A DNA stretch of 54,072 nucleotides from an uncultured Alphaproteobacteria bacterium (GTDB taxonomy: Bacteria > Pseudomonadota > Alphaproteobacteria > RF32 > CAG-239): NCBI GenBank assembly GCA_934254675.1, contig CAKQLP010000010.1, positions 1 through 54,072 on the forward strand, given 5' to 3'. This document shows, in pieces, positions 1 to 7,535 of the stretch. The notes below the pieces were generated by a model that made no database searches, was not told the DNA's origin, and saw nothing but the letters and a program-made list of their open reading frames with translations. The first letter of the stretch is position 1; the number at the start of each line of letters is the position of its first letter. Position numbers and translations under genes: made by a program.

Positions 1-167
1 TCCTGCATATCAGCTCCATACTTTATAGTTTCAATATATACAAAGTATAAACCTTTAAATAAAAATGTCAAGTTTATGGTTTTCGAATATTATAACTATA
101 AAGCTGATTTTATTTTAAGATTTAGTTTTATTCTATCTATCGTTTTTATCCATAAAAATATGCAACA

Positions 168-199
168 AAAAAGCCCCATTCGAAAGAACGGAGCTTTTT
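168..199 (-). terminator. Rho-independent terminator of the pilin-like gene at 223-885
   Basis: A hairpin pairs AAAAGCCCC-type and GGAGCTTTT-type arms, with GTTC/GAAT extending the stem. On the minus strand it is followed by a T run. It lies just past the stop codon at 223. Confidence 0.7.
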
Positions 200-222
200 G
201 ATTCTCGAATTCGACTGAAAAA

Positions 223-885
223 TCAGTAGAATTTCCATGTAATAGAACAAACATTTGCAGTACCGCAAGCACATGCTGTCGCAGCTTTAGCAACATTCAA
301 CGGAGTCGGTACATTAGTGCCTGATGCCGCAGCTCCTGCACAAGCATAAGTAGGAGAACCTGTACCAGAACCATTACAATTTACTTGCAAATTTGTTGTA
401 CCTGTAACAGCCGCATCATTTGTTGCTGCCGCTCCTGTTACTCGCAGACCAATTAAACCGGCTGAATAACCAGAACCCCAGTCATTTGTTGCCAAAGAAA
501 CACAAGCCTCACGAGACAAACCATTCATTGTCAACACAAACGCTTTATTTGGAGCGCCGGAGTTACCAGATTGTGCGGCATCAATTAATACTGTACCTTG
601 AAAAGCATTAGTCAATGTGCCAGAAGTAGCGTCTGTACCTAACTCATCTGGAATAACACCCATTTGAATAGCTGTTTTGTTGTTTAAACCAACATAGTCA
701 TTTTGTTGCGCATATAAAGTTCTAATGTTTGTTACAATCATAGAAACGTTATCGGCGATTTTATTTGTTTTGAATTTGTTCATAGCTTTTGAATAGCCGG
801 CAATACCACCAACGGACAATACACCGATAATGGCTAACACACCCAGCATTTCAATCATAGAACGACCAGATTCATTTACTCTCAT
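223..885 (-). CDS. Type IV pilin-like (prepilin) protein
   Basis: The 220-residue product starts with a short basic leader, then G-RSMIEMLGVLAIIGVLSVGG. This is a class III (prepilin) signal: cleavage would follow the Gly, Glu is at +5, and a hydrophobic helix follows. The C-terminal domain has the motif LSREAC...NDWG and ends in a Cys-rich ACACG...C segment, both shared with the two neighbouring pilins. It is probably processed by a prepilin peptidase and assembled into a pilus or pseudopilus, or held in the inner membrane. The start is supported by AGGAG seven bases upstream. It is separated from the next pilin gene (1111-1767) by 225 bp and that gene's terminator, so it is probably transcribed on its own. 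No assembly ATPase or secretin gene is in the window, so the system it serves is unknown. Confidence 0.85.
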   Translation of the reverse strand: MRVNESGRSMIEMLGVLAIIGVLSVGGIAGYSKAMNKFKTNKIADNVSMIVTNIRTLYAQQNDYVGLNNKTAIQMGVIPDELGTDATSGTLTNAFQGTVLIDAAQSGNSGAPNKAFVLTMNGLSREACVSLATNDWGSGYSAGLIGLRVTGAAATNDAAVTGTTNLQVNCNGSGTGSPTYACAGAAASGTNVPTPLNVAKAATACACGTANVCSITWKFY

Positions 886-917
886 TGTTTTTCTCCTAAA
901 AAAATTATATTTCGCAT
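882..917 (-). other. Possible 11-codon leader peptide overlapping the pilin start
   Basis: An ATG preceded by AGGAGG (only 3 bases away) opens a frame of 11 codons. Its TGA stop overlaps the pilin ATG as ATGA. It may be a translational-coupling minicistron or simply chance; the short SD spacing argues for caution. Confidence 0.2.
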
Positions 918-1058
918 GAGCCTCCTAAACTCAGCTAAAAGCAAATATATTGCTTATTTCTTTCAAATTCATTAATATCATAAAAATTAGTTTTTTTCAA
1001 TAAGGCTTAGGTTATATGACTTTTGTTATATATAATCTATTATTCCTCCAAACCAAAA

Positions 1059-1088
1059 AAGCTGTTTCAACCACCATTGAAACAGCTT
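1059..1088 (-). terminator. Rho-independent terminator of the two-gene pilin operon
   Basis: Perfect 12-bp arms AAGCTGTTTCAA / TTGAAACAGCTT flank a 6-base loop, with an A run on the plus strand (T run on the minus strand). Confidence 0.85.
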
Positions 1089-1110
1089 CATCCTAATATT
1101 CAAAAACTTA

Positions 1111-1767
1111 TTAAAGCGACCAAATCGCCACGGCGCAAGTAAATCCCGTACCGCAAGCACAGGCGGCGGCCGCTGTCGAAACCGGCATATTCATATTATA
1201 GCAAACCGCAAATTTTTGACTACTTTGAGATTTGCACTCCGCTTTTCCGGTTTTTACATTGTAGGTGCTCATTTCTGTTTTACTCTTAAAGTTATTCGTT
1301 GCCGAAGCGGCAACCGCTGTTTTGTCACCACCCCAGTCTTTTGAAAGAATTTGCAAGCAAGCGTCTCTTGATAGATTCGTCAAAACCACGGCAAAGTCCT
1401 TTTCACCTGTATTTTTGCTGTTGCTCCATAATTCTTTTGAGGTTCCGACCTGAATTTCACCGCCAAACGAGTGAACAATTTTCTGTGTGCTATCATTTGT
1501 TTGTATCAAATCTTCCGGCACCAGTTTCATTTTAATGGCGGCCGCCGTATTAAGCCCGGCATAACGCCCGTTTTGCCTCATACCAATGTTTTTCACATTA
1601 GTAACAATCGACGCCACGTTGTCTATGGTTTGGTTAACTTTATGAGTATCCATCGCCTTACTAAAACCCTGAATACCGCCAACAGACAGCACACCGATAA
1701 TAGCCAGCACGCCCAACATTTCTATCATTGAACGGCCTTTTTGAGTTTGATTGCTTAAAATCATCAT
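1111..1767 (-). CDS. Type IV pilin-like (prepilin) protein
   Basis: The 218-residue product has a short leader ending KG, then RSMIEMLGVLAIIGVLSVGG, the class III pilin signal with Glu+5. The globular part carries LSRDAC...KDWGG and a terminal ACACG...C cluster like its neighbours. AAGGA lies seven bases before the ATG at 1767. The gene follows the pilin at 1784-2464 with a 16-bp gap, so the two form an operon ending at the hairpin at 1059-1088. The sequence between the N-terminal helix and the DW motif differs strongly from the paralogs, consistent with minor pilins or diversified surface subunits. The exact role cannot be told from sequence. Confidence 0.85.
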   Translation of the reverse strand: MMILSNQTQKGRSMIEMLGVLAIIGVLSVGGIQGFSKAMDTHKVNQTIDNVASIVTNVKNIGMRQNGRYAGLNTAAAIKMKLVPEDLIQTNDSTQKIVHSFGGEIQVGTSKELWSNSKNTGEKDFAVVLTNLSRDACLQILSKDWGGDKTAVAASATNNFKSKTEMSTYNVKTGKAECKSQSSQKFAVCYNMNMPVSTAAAACACGTGFTCAVAIWSL

Positions 1768-1783
1768 ATTTTCATCCTTTACC

Positions 1784-2464
1784 TTAGAAAAACTTTAAAA
1801 TTGCCATACAGGTGTTTGAAGCGCATTGACACGCCGCACCAGCCGTAACCGGTGCCATGGGAACACCAATAGTCTTCCCGCGTGCGCAAGCTACGACATA
1901 TTTATCGCCCACACCTTTTTCACCGTCACAGCCCTGATATATTGCCTCTTTAATTGCCTGCGCCTGTTCAGCGGCGGCACTGACCCCCATACCGATAAGC
2001 GATGTTTTTTCACCACCCCAGTCATTACTTGCCAAAGCCACGCATGCGTCACGGCTCAACCCGTTGTATGTAATAGTATAAGCCATATTATCGCTGCTGT
2101 CTTTTTCTATGGATGCGGTTTCAATAGTTATGGCTCCATTATATAAATTTGTTAACGAACCCGTTCCGGCATTTGTAACAGCCTCATTCGGAACAGCGCC
2201 GAATTTAATTGCCGCCTTGTTATCCAATCCATTGAACGAAGAATTTTCAGAACCTATGGCCGAAAGTTTTGCTGAAATTGTGTTAATCTGTATTTGTGTT
2301 TGATTAATTTTGTAACGATCCAGCATCTTTGCAAAAGCAGTGATGCCGCCGACAGATAATACGCCGATAATTGACAGAACCCCCAACATTTCTATCATGC
2401 TGCGTCCCAGCTGCGTATCTTTTTTTACTTTATACCAAGAATTCTTCATAATATATCTATCCAT
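1784..2464 (-). CDS. Type IV pilin-like (prepilin) protein, first gene of the pair
   Basis: I place the start at 2464 because AGGAG lies seven bases upstream; the open frame continues to 2560 but without a ribosome site. The product has 226 residues: a leader of about 20 residues ending LG, then RSMIEMLGVLSIIGVLSVGG, then a globular domain with LSRDAC...NDWGG and a Cys-containing C-terminus (ACQC...C) like the two neighbouring pilins. An internal in-frame ATG six codons further would give a shorter leader and is a possible alternative start. Its position at the head of the pair, behind a plausible promoter, makes it the operon leader. Confidence 0.85.
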   Translation of the reverse strand: MDRYIMKNSWYKVKKDTQLGRSMIEMLGVLSIIGVLSVGGITAFAKMLDRYKINQTQIQINTISAKLSAIGSENSSFNGLDNKAAIKFGAVPNEAVTNAGTGSLTNLYNGAITIETASIEKDSSDNMAYTITYNGLSRDACVALASNDWGGEKTSLIGMGVSAAAEQAQAIKEAIYQGCDGEKGVGDKYVVACARGKTIGVPMAPVTAGAACQCASNTCMAILKFF

Positions 2465-2486
2465 AATTCTCTCCTGTTTTTTTATT

Positions 2487-2515
2487 TTTTTAACATGAAA
2501 GTTAAAAGCCGTCAA
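2487..2515 (-). promoter_or_regulatory. Candidate sigma70 promoter of the pilin pair
   Basis: On the minus strand TTGACG is followed after 17 bases by TAAAAA, about 25 bases before the start codon at 2464. The -35 is good and the -10 poor. Confidence 0.4.
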
Positions 2516-2548
2516 GCTTGATAATAACTGCCGATTTTCTAATAAAAA

Positions 2549-2573
2549 AACAGCCATCAAACTGACGACTGTT
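2549..2573 (-). terminator. Terminator downstream of tRNA-Arg
   Basis: Eleven-base arms with G-U pairs (AACAGTCGTCA / TGATGGCTGTT) flank a 3-base loop, followed by seven T on the minus strand. Confidence 0.7.
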
Positions 2574-2582
2574 CCTATTTAT

Positions 2583-2659
2583 TGGCGCGCTCCGGGCGAT
2601 TCGAACGCCCGACCCACAGCTTAGAAGGCTGTTGCTCTATCCTGCTGAGCTAGGAGCGC
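2583..2659 (-). tRNA. tRNA-Arg (anticodon TCT)
   Basis: The acceptor arms GCGCTCC/GGAGCGC, D-arm TAGCTCAGCAGGATAGAGCA, anticodon stem-loop ACAGC-CTTCTAA-GCTGT, T-loop GTTCGAATC and an encoded CCA end are all visible. The anticodon TCT reads AGA. Confidence 0.97.
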
Positions 2660-2739
2660 AAAACCATAAACTTCAACATAAATTGCATAAAAATCACCGC
2701 TTGTCAATAATGAAAATAATATTTTTACTAATTTTTGTG

Positions 2740-2768
2740 TTGCATTTTAGACAAATTTATTGTACTTT
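2740..2768 (+). promoter_or_regulatory. Candidate promoter for the orphan at 2823
   Basis: TTGCAT and TACTTT are separated by 17 bases. The transcript would have a leader of about 50 nt made almost only of A and T, without a Shine-Dalgarno sequence. Confidence 0.45.
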
Positions 2769-2822
2769 ATGAAAAGTTAAGTAATTTTTTTGTTTTTTTA
2801 ATTATTTTTAATTCTTTAATTT

Positions 2823-3143
2823 ATGGCAAATAATGCTTTTAGAGGTTTTCAGGAAGGTGCAAATCGTTTCACAGCTAAAGAACGCTCTGAAATATCAAAA
2901 TCTTTCAGAAAGGATTTGCAAGACTACAAAATCGGCGGCGCCATCATGAAAGTTGTTACAACTTCCAGCGAAAAAGTCCCCGTGTATGTAAATGTCCTTT
3001 GCCAGCAATGCCGCAAAAAGTCCTTTGCGGCGGAATTTGAAGCGGAATGCAGCAAACTCCGTAAATTGTACATTCGTGACCATATGGCTGTTGCTGAAAA
3101 AATCAGACAGCTTCACGAAGCCGTAATGGAAGCCCTTCCCTAA
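2823..3143 (+). CDS. Small protein of unknown function (106 aa)
   Basis: I do not recognise this protein. It is 106 residues, highly charged and soluble, with a single C-x-x-C pair (CQQC, near residue 60) followed by KKS, which could bind a metal or be coincidence. The second half is predicted helical (AEFEAECSKLRKL, then MAVAEKIRQLHEAVMEAL). There is no signal peptide or membrane segment. No Shine-Dalgarno precedes the ATG; the leader is an A/T-only tract like those before the orphans at 10696, 16299 and 29587. It stands alone between tRNA-Arg and rpmJ with its own promoter candidate and a strong terminator, and codon use looks ordinary. It is probably a real lineage-specific gene. Confidence 0.7.
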   Translation: MANNAFRGFQEGANRFTAKERSEISKSFRKDLQDYKIGGAIMKVVTTSSEKVPVYVNVLCQQCRKKSFAAEFEAECSKLRKLYIRDHMAVAEKIRQLHEAVMEALP

Positions 3144-3152
3144 AAACGAATT

Positions 3153-3179
3153 AAACCACCAATTTAGAATTGGTGGTTT
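3153..3179 (+). terminator. Terminator of the 106-aa gene
   Basis: Perfect 12-bp arms AAACCACCAATT / AATTGGTGGTTT around loop TAG, ending in a T run. Confidence 0.9.
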
Positions 3180-3202
3180 TTATTTTGTGCCTTAAGCTTA
3201 TA

Positions 3203-3230
3203 AAAAAAACTCTCAATTGAGAGTTTTTTT
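3203..3230 (-). terminator. Terminator of rpmJ (symmetrical)
   Basis: The palindrome ACTCTCAATTGAGAGT is flanked by A and T runs on both sides, so it can work in both directions. It lies 10 bases past the rpmJ stop. Confidence 0.7.
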
Positions 3231-3240
3231 AAATTGTGCA

Positions 3241-3366
3241 TTAACCTTGACGAGCTTTCAGCTTCGGGTTCTTTTTGTTAATCACATAAACGCGACCTTT
3301 ACGACGAACGACTTTACAATCTTTATCGCGTTCTTTTTTAGATTTTAACGAACTGAAACATTTCAT
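3241..3366 (-). CDS. rpmJ: 50S ribosomal protein bL36
   Basis: The 41-residue product reads MKCFSSLKSKKERDKDCKVV, then RRKGRVYVINKKNPKLKARQ and a final G. The RRKGRVYVINK core and the ARQG end are characteristic of bL36 of the zinc-independent type common in alphaproteobacteria; two Cys remain but not the C4 zinc site. AAGGA precedes the start by 8 bases. The length equals the family norm. It is monocistronic between two terminators. Confidence 0.95.
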   Translation of the reverse strand: MKCFSSLKSKKERDKDCKVVRRKGRVYVINKKNPKLKARQG

Positions 3367-3524
3367 TTTTCTTATCCTTTACAAAACATTTTGAGCGCAA
3401 AATAAGCTATTTATTGCTAAATGTCAACCAATTTTTTTATAGTTTTGCATAAAATTAAGATATCTTTTATTTTTAAAACCTATATCATACATAAAAATAA
3501 ACTTTACCTTAAAAGGATTCGCAG

Positions 3525-4079
3525 ATGAAAAAACTATTGTTTGCCCTTGTAATGTTCTTTGGATTCGTTTCAGAAACATACGCCGCAAAAAATCTAACCT
3601 ATTTAGAAGAAATGCAACGGCTGGGAGATGTTGCCGGTCAAGGGCTTGGATGCCGCGCCCAAAAATATCAGAAATATGAACTTTTAGCCCGCGCCATATT
3701 GGTCGCCAAAGCGCCTGATGACAAAACACAGCAACAAGGCATGATTGCTTACAACAGCGCAAAAGTAGATTCTTTTTCCTCAATACTTGCCAACAATTAT
3801 GATGGTTGCGACGCGATTGTCCGTAATTTTAACCAGCAAAAAATTTTCCAAAGCACCCTTTACGCCGACGGAAAAATAAAATTATTTGACGGAACATTAC
3901 TGACGCCGCGCAAACTTTATGACGCCTCAAGCCTATACAAAGCCGATCCAAAAATTTACGACAAAGCCGTAGAGACTTACAAAAAAGCACTTGCAAATGC
4001 CGAAAAAAACAGGCAAAATGCCCCAAAACTAGAATTTCGCGACTCAAATTACAGTCGTTACGCCAACCAATTTAATTAA
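3525..4079 (+). CDS. Secreted/periplasmic protein of unknown function
   Basis: The 184-residue product starts with a Sec signal peptide (MKKLLFALVMFFGFVSETYA, cleavage after ETYA-A). The mature part is helical and polar with two Cys (GCRAQ and DGCDAI), which may form one disulfide. The C-terminal third is rich in Lys, Ala and Tyr. I do not recognise a family; the Cys-containing N-terminal half resembles small periplasmic proteins of unknown role. AAGGA lies upstream of the start. It ends 19 bp before ettA on the same strand, so they may be cotranscribed, although no functional link is evident. Confidence 0.8.
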   Translation: MKKLLFALVMFFGFVSETYAAKNLTYLEEMQRLGDVAGQGLGCRAQKYQKYELLARAILVAKAPDDKTQQQGMIAYNSAKVDSFSSILANNYDGCDAIVRNFNQQKIFQSTLYADGKIKLFDGTLLTPRKLYDASSLYKADPKIYDKAVETYKKALANAEKNRQNAPKLEFRDSNYSRYANQFN

Positions 4080-4098
4080 ATTAACATAGGAGATTATA

Positions 4099-5778
4099 AT
4101 GGCCTCGTACCAATATATTTTTGTAATGCAAAATTTAACCAAAGTTCTGCCCGGAGGAAGAGAACTTTTCAAAAACATTACGCTTTCTTTTTTTCCCGGT
4201 GCTAAAATTGGTGTATTGGGCGTTAACGGCGCCGGTAAATCCACTCTTTTGAAAATAATGGCTGGAATTGATAAAGACTTTAGCGGCGAAGCTTGGGCGG
4301 CCGATGGCGTTAAAATTGGCTATTTAGAACAAGAACCGCAACTTGACGCGACCAAAAATGTAATGGAAAATGTGATGGATGGTTTAGGCGAAACCAGAGA
4401 TTTGTTACAGCGCTTTGAAGAAGTTTCCGCCAAATTCGCCGAACCGATGACCGATGATGAAATGAACGCCCTAATAGAAGAACAAGCTGAATTGCAAGAA
4501 AAAATCGATGCTTGCGGCGGATGGGAAATTGAACGCACAGTGCAAATTGCCATGGATGCATTGCGTTGTCCTCCGGCTGATGCTGATGTCACAAAGCTTT
4601 CGGGTGGTGAAAAGCGACGCGTGGCTCTTTGCCGTTTACTGCTTCAAAAACCTGATTTATTGCTTTTGGATGAGCCGACAAACCATTTGGACGCCGAATC
4701 GGTTGCTTGGCTTGAACATCATCTTAAAGACTATAACGGAACCGTGGTTATGGTTACGCACGATCGTTATTTCTTGGACAATGTAACAGGTTGGATTCTG
4801 GAACTTGACCGCGGACAAGGCATTCCTTATGAAGGAAATTATACTTCGTGGTTGGAGCAAAAAGAAAAACGTCTGGCTCAAGAAGCCCGCGAAGAAAACG
4901 CACGCCAACGCACTTTGGCTTTGGAACTTGAATGGATTCACAAAAATCCTAAAGCTCGTCAGGCAAAATCAAAAGCGCGTATCAACGCTTATGATGAATT
5001 GCTTTCTCAGGCTGGACGCGAAAAAATCAGCACGGCGCACATTAATATTCCAATGACCGAACGTTTGGGTGATTTAGTCATTGAAGCTAACCATATCAGC
5101 AAAGCGTTTGGGGACAAAGTTTTGATTGATGACTTGTCATTTAAAATTCCAAAGGGTGCAATCGTCGGCATTATCGGACCAAACGGTGCTGGTAAAACAA
5201 CTTTGTTCCGAATGATTACGGGACAAGAAAAACCGGATTCAGGAGAAATCCGCATTGGCGATTCGGTTGATTTGGGATATGTTGACCAATCCCGTGACGA
5301 ACTTAATCCTGACAAAAATATATGGGAAGAAATTTCAGATGGTTTAGATATGATTCAACTCGGCAAAAATGAAGTCTCTTCCCGCGCCTACGTTGGACAG
5401 TTTAACTTTAAAGGCACTGACCAGCAAAAGAAAGTCGGACTACTTTCTGGTGGAGAACGCAATCGTGTGCATTTAGCTAAAATGTTGCGAAAAGGCGCTA
5501 ATGTAATTTTGTTGGATGAACCGACAAACGATTTGGATGTGGATACACTGCGTTCTTTGGAAGAAGGCATCAACAATTATCCAGGGTGTGTCTTGGTAAC
5601 ATCTCACGATCGTTGGTTTTTAGACCGCCTCGCCACACATATTTTAGCTTATGAAGACAATGGTCACGTCGAATGGTTTGAAGGCAACTTTGAAGATTAT
5701 GAAAAAGATAAAAAAGCACGTCTAGGAGAAGACGCTTGCAACCCACATCGCATTCGTTATAAAAAACTAGAACGATAA
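4099..5778 (+). CDS. ettA: Energy-dependent translational throttle protein EttA (ABC-F ATPase)
   Basis: The 559-residue soluble ABC-F protein has two ATPase domains: Walker A GVNGAGKST (about residue 40) with signature LSGGEKRR and Walker B LLLLDEPTNHLD, then after the P-site linker GPNGAGKTT with LSGGERNR and VILLDEPTNDLD. There are no membrane segments. The length and the N-terminal start (QYIFVMQNLTKVLPGGRELF) match EttA rather than Uup or antibiotic-resistance ABC-F proteins. EttA binds the ribosomal E site and gates entry into elongation according to the ATP/ADP ratio. The start has AGGAG nine bases upstream. A 44-bp palindrome follows the stop. Confidence 0.95.
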   Translation: MASYQYIFVMQNLTKVLPGGRELFKNITLSFFPGAKIGVLGVNGAGKSTLLKIMAGIDKDFSGEAWAADGVKIGYLEQEPQLDATKNVMENVMDGLGETRDLLQRFEEVSAKFAEPMTDDEMNALIEEQAELQEKIDACGGWEIERTVQIAMDALRCPPADADVTKLSGGEKRRVALCRLLLQKPDLLLLDEPTNHLDAESVAWLEHHLKDYNGTVVMVTHDRYFLDNVTGWILELDRGQGIPYEGNYTSWLEQKEKRLAQEAREENARQRTLALELEWIHKNPKARQAKSKARINAYDELLSQAGREKISTAHINIPMTERLGDLVIEANHISKAFGDKVLIDDLSFKIPKGAIVGIIGPNGAGKTTLFRMITGQEKPDSGEIRIGDSVDLGYVDQSRDELNPDKNIWEEISDGLDMIQLGKNEVSSRAYVGQFNFKGTDQQKKVGLLSGGERNRVHLAKMLRKGANVILLDEPTNDLDVDTLRSLEEGINNYPGCVLVTSHDRWFLDRLATHILAYEDNGHVEWFEGNFEDYEKDKKARLGEDACNPHRIRYKKLER

Positions 5779-5798
5779 TTATATATTATAATGTTTAT

Positions 5799-5842
5799 TC
5801 TATGCCTATATAATCAACATATATTGATTATATAGGCATAGA
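5799..5842. repeat. Perfect inverted repeat between ettA and an XRE regulator
   Basis: Arms TCTATGCCTATATAATCAA (5799-5817) and its exact complement (5824-5842) flank the 6-base loop CATATA. It has no T run, so it is a poor terminator. It lies about 50 bp upstream of the regulator start and could be its operator, or a cruciform-forming end of ettA mRNA. Confidence 0.8.
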
Positions 5843-5892
5843 TAACATATTTATAACCATGTTAAAATACTGCCTAACTAAGGAGTATAATC

Positions 5893-6246
5893 ATGGTGTC
5901 TGATTCAGATTACGTCGTTTTATTAGGAAGTAAAATTGCAAGACTTCGAAAAATGCAAGGATTGAATCAGTTTGAATTTGCCGATAAATGCGGAAAAATG
6001 GTTAACACTATTTCCAAAATAGAAAGAGGTATCGGCGATCCACGCTTATCAACACTTTTAGACATTTCTCGGGCTTTGAATATTTCTGTGATTGAATTGT
6101 TGGACAATCGTTTCATCAGTCCGGCTTTAAATAATTTTTCCAACGAAAAAAATACTGACGCGGCCATTGAAAAATTATTAAAACAATGTGACGAAAAATC
6201 TAAAAAAGCAATTTTAGCTGTTTTAGAAATAATAACAGCAAAATAA
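5893..6246 (+). CDS. XRE/Cro-type helix-turn-helix transcriptional regulator
   Basis: The 117-residue protein has an HTH_3 domain at about residues 10-66: RKMQGLNQFEFADKCGKMVN with the recognition helix in NTISKIERGIGDPRL. The remaining 50 residues are polar and helical with no ligand domain recognised. AAGGAG sits eight bases before the ATG. The 44-bp palindrome just upstream suggests autoregulation by a dimer. The gene stands alone, convergent with kdsB. Confidence 0.9.
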   Translation: MVSDSDYVVLLGSKIARLRKMQGLNQFEFADKCGKMVNTISKIERGIGDPRLSTLLDISRALNISVIELLDNRFISPALNNFSNEKNTDAAIEKLLKQCDEKSKKAILAVLEIITAK

Positions 6247-6249
6247 AAA

Positions 6250-6290
6250 GCGTTCCAGTTTTAGAGAAAATCCCATTAAAACTGAAACGC
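6250..6290 (-). terminator. Terminator of the kdsB operon
   Basis: Arms GCGTT-CAGTTTTA / TTAAAACTG-AACGC flank a loop of about 12 bases, with a T-rich tract on the minus strand. It lies 20 bases past the kdsB stop. Confidence 0.65.
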
Positions 6291-6310
6291 GACAATAAAA
6301 AACAATAATG

Positions 6311-7084
6311 TTATTTAATATATGGCAAAGCGTTGGCCAAATCTTCTTCCGTGTTAATATCGGCCGGTGCTTCCGGAACAAGTTTTATATTATCTACGAG
6401 CATTGCCCGAACTTCCATACCATTTTCAAGCGCGCGTAACTGTTCCAGAGCCTCGCGTTTTTCTAACACGCCAGTTGGAAGAGAAACCATTTTATGCAAA
6501 GAAGCAGCTTTGAAAACATAAATACCAATATGATAATATAAATCCTGATTTGAACATTTTTCCGGATTACGAGTATATGGAGCCGTCGCACGGGTAAAAT
6601 ACAAACAACGAGCCTCTTTTTCTCCCTCTTTCAAACCCATAATGATTTTCACCACATTCGGATTGTTTTTGTCTTCTTCGGTTTTAATCAGCATACCGCA
6701 AGTGGCAATATCACAACCGGTGCGTTCAACCATTTCTATCAATGGCAAAGTAACTTTCGGGTCCACATTGATATTGTCCCCCTGAAAATCCACCACAATA
6801 TCATATTTGCTACCATCTGGATCAAGTTCTTTCAAGGCGGCGGCAATTCTATCTGTTCCGCTTGGCAAATTTGGATCAGTCAAAATCGCGGTTGCCCCAA
6901 ATTTTTTGCATTCGTCAACAATAGCTCGGTCGCCGGCGGCAATGGCAATATCCGTATGTAAAGCTTTTTTAACGTTTTCATAAACACGTTGCACCATGGT
7001 TTTTCCGTTAATCACGCGCAAAGGCTTATTTGGCAATCTGGTTGCGGCTAATCTAACCGGCATTAAAGTAATTACTCTACTCAT
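6311..7084 (-). CDS. kdsB: 3-deoxy-manno-octulosonate cytidylyltransferase
   Basis: This cytosolic enzyme joins CTP and Kdo to make CMP-Kdo for lipopolysaccharide inner core. The 257-residue sequence opens with the nucleotide-binding motif MPVRLAATRLPNKPL (family consensus IPARxxSTRLPGKPL, here Val-Arg in place of Ala-Arg), followed by LPSGTDRIA and DFQGDNINVDP, which corresponds to the metal-binding VQGDEP motif but has QGDNI. YYHIGIYVF and the EQLRALENG motif near the end are also typical. It is last in a tight minus-strand operon cpoB-tilS-HAD-HIT-kdsB. The substitutions in QGDEP could mark an altered substrate and deserve a look. Confidence 0.9.
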   Translation of the reverse strand: MSRVITLMPVRLAATRLPNKPLRVINGKTMVQRVYENVKKALHTDIAIAAGDRAIVDECKKFGATAILTDPNLPSGTDRIAAALKELDPDGSKYDIVVDFQGDNINVDPKVTLPLIEMVERTGCDIATCGMLIKTEEDKNNPNVVKIIMGLKEGEKEARCLYFTRATAPYTRNPEKCSNQDLYYHIGIYVFKAASLHKMVSLPTGVLEKREALEQLRALENGMEVRAMLVDNIKLVPEAPADINTEEDLANALPYIK

Positions 7085-7097
7085 TTTTTATGTCCTT

Positions 7098-7535
7098 TTA
7101 TTTAGAAATTTGATAAACTTGATTTTGCATTTCTTCTTGTAGTGCTTGACGAATTTTAGCAATAATTTTTTCTTTTTCTGTCTGTTCATATTTAGCACTT
7201 GCCGAATTCCAAACCGTCCCCGGCCAATCCGGATCGCCTTTTTTGCGACAAACAATGTGAACGTGCAACTGCGGCGTCATATTACCAATCATTGCCACAT
7301 TATCCTGATCACACGGAAACAACGACATCATAACTTTTTCCGCCAAAGCAATTTCCCGCATCAACTGAAATCGCTCATCCATGGTTAAATTGGTCATATT
7401 TTTGGTATTTTCCTTCATCGGCACCAAAAATATCCATGGATAATATTTATTATCTTCAAACAAAACGCGACAAAGTTTCAAATCCAAAACAAAATCTTTA
7501 GCCGCTAATCCCGACACTAATTCAAACGCCATCAT
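7098..7535 (-). CDS. HIT-family (histidine triad) protein
   Basis: The 145-residue protein has a histidine-triad-like motif QLHVHIVCRKKGD (H-V-H-I-V), with the first two His of HxHxH and Val-Cys where the third His is often found. The upstream segment YYPWIFLVPM is the usual HIT substrate strand. These proteins hydrolyse nucleotide conjugates; the substrate here cannot be inferred. GGAGG precedes two adjacent ATG codons at 7535 and 7532; the second has better spacing and would give 144 residues. The start overlaps the stop of the HAD gene, indicating translational coupling. Confidence 0.85.
   Translation of the reverse strand: MMAFELVSGLAAKDFVLDLKLCRVLFEDNKYYPWIFLVPMKENTKNMTNLTMDERFQLMREIALAEKVMMSLFPCDQDNVAMIGNMTPQLHVHIVCRKKGDPDWPGTVWNSASAKYEQTEKEKIIAKIRQALQEEMQNQVYQISK

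Noticed and set aside
96..296. 66-codon minus-strand frame at the left end
   Set aside because: It overlaps the pilin C-terminus and its terminator in another frame, with low-complexity AT sequence; no ribosome site.
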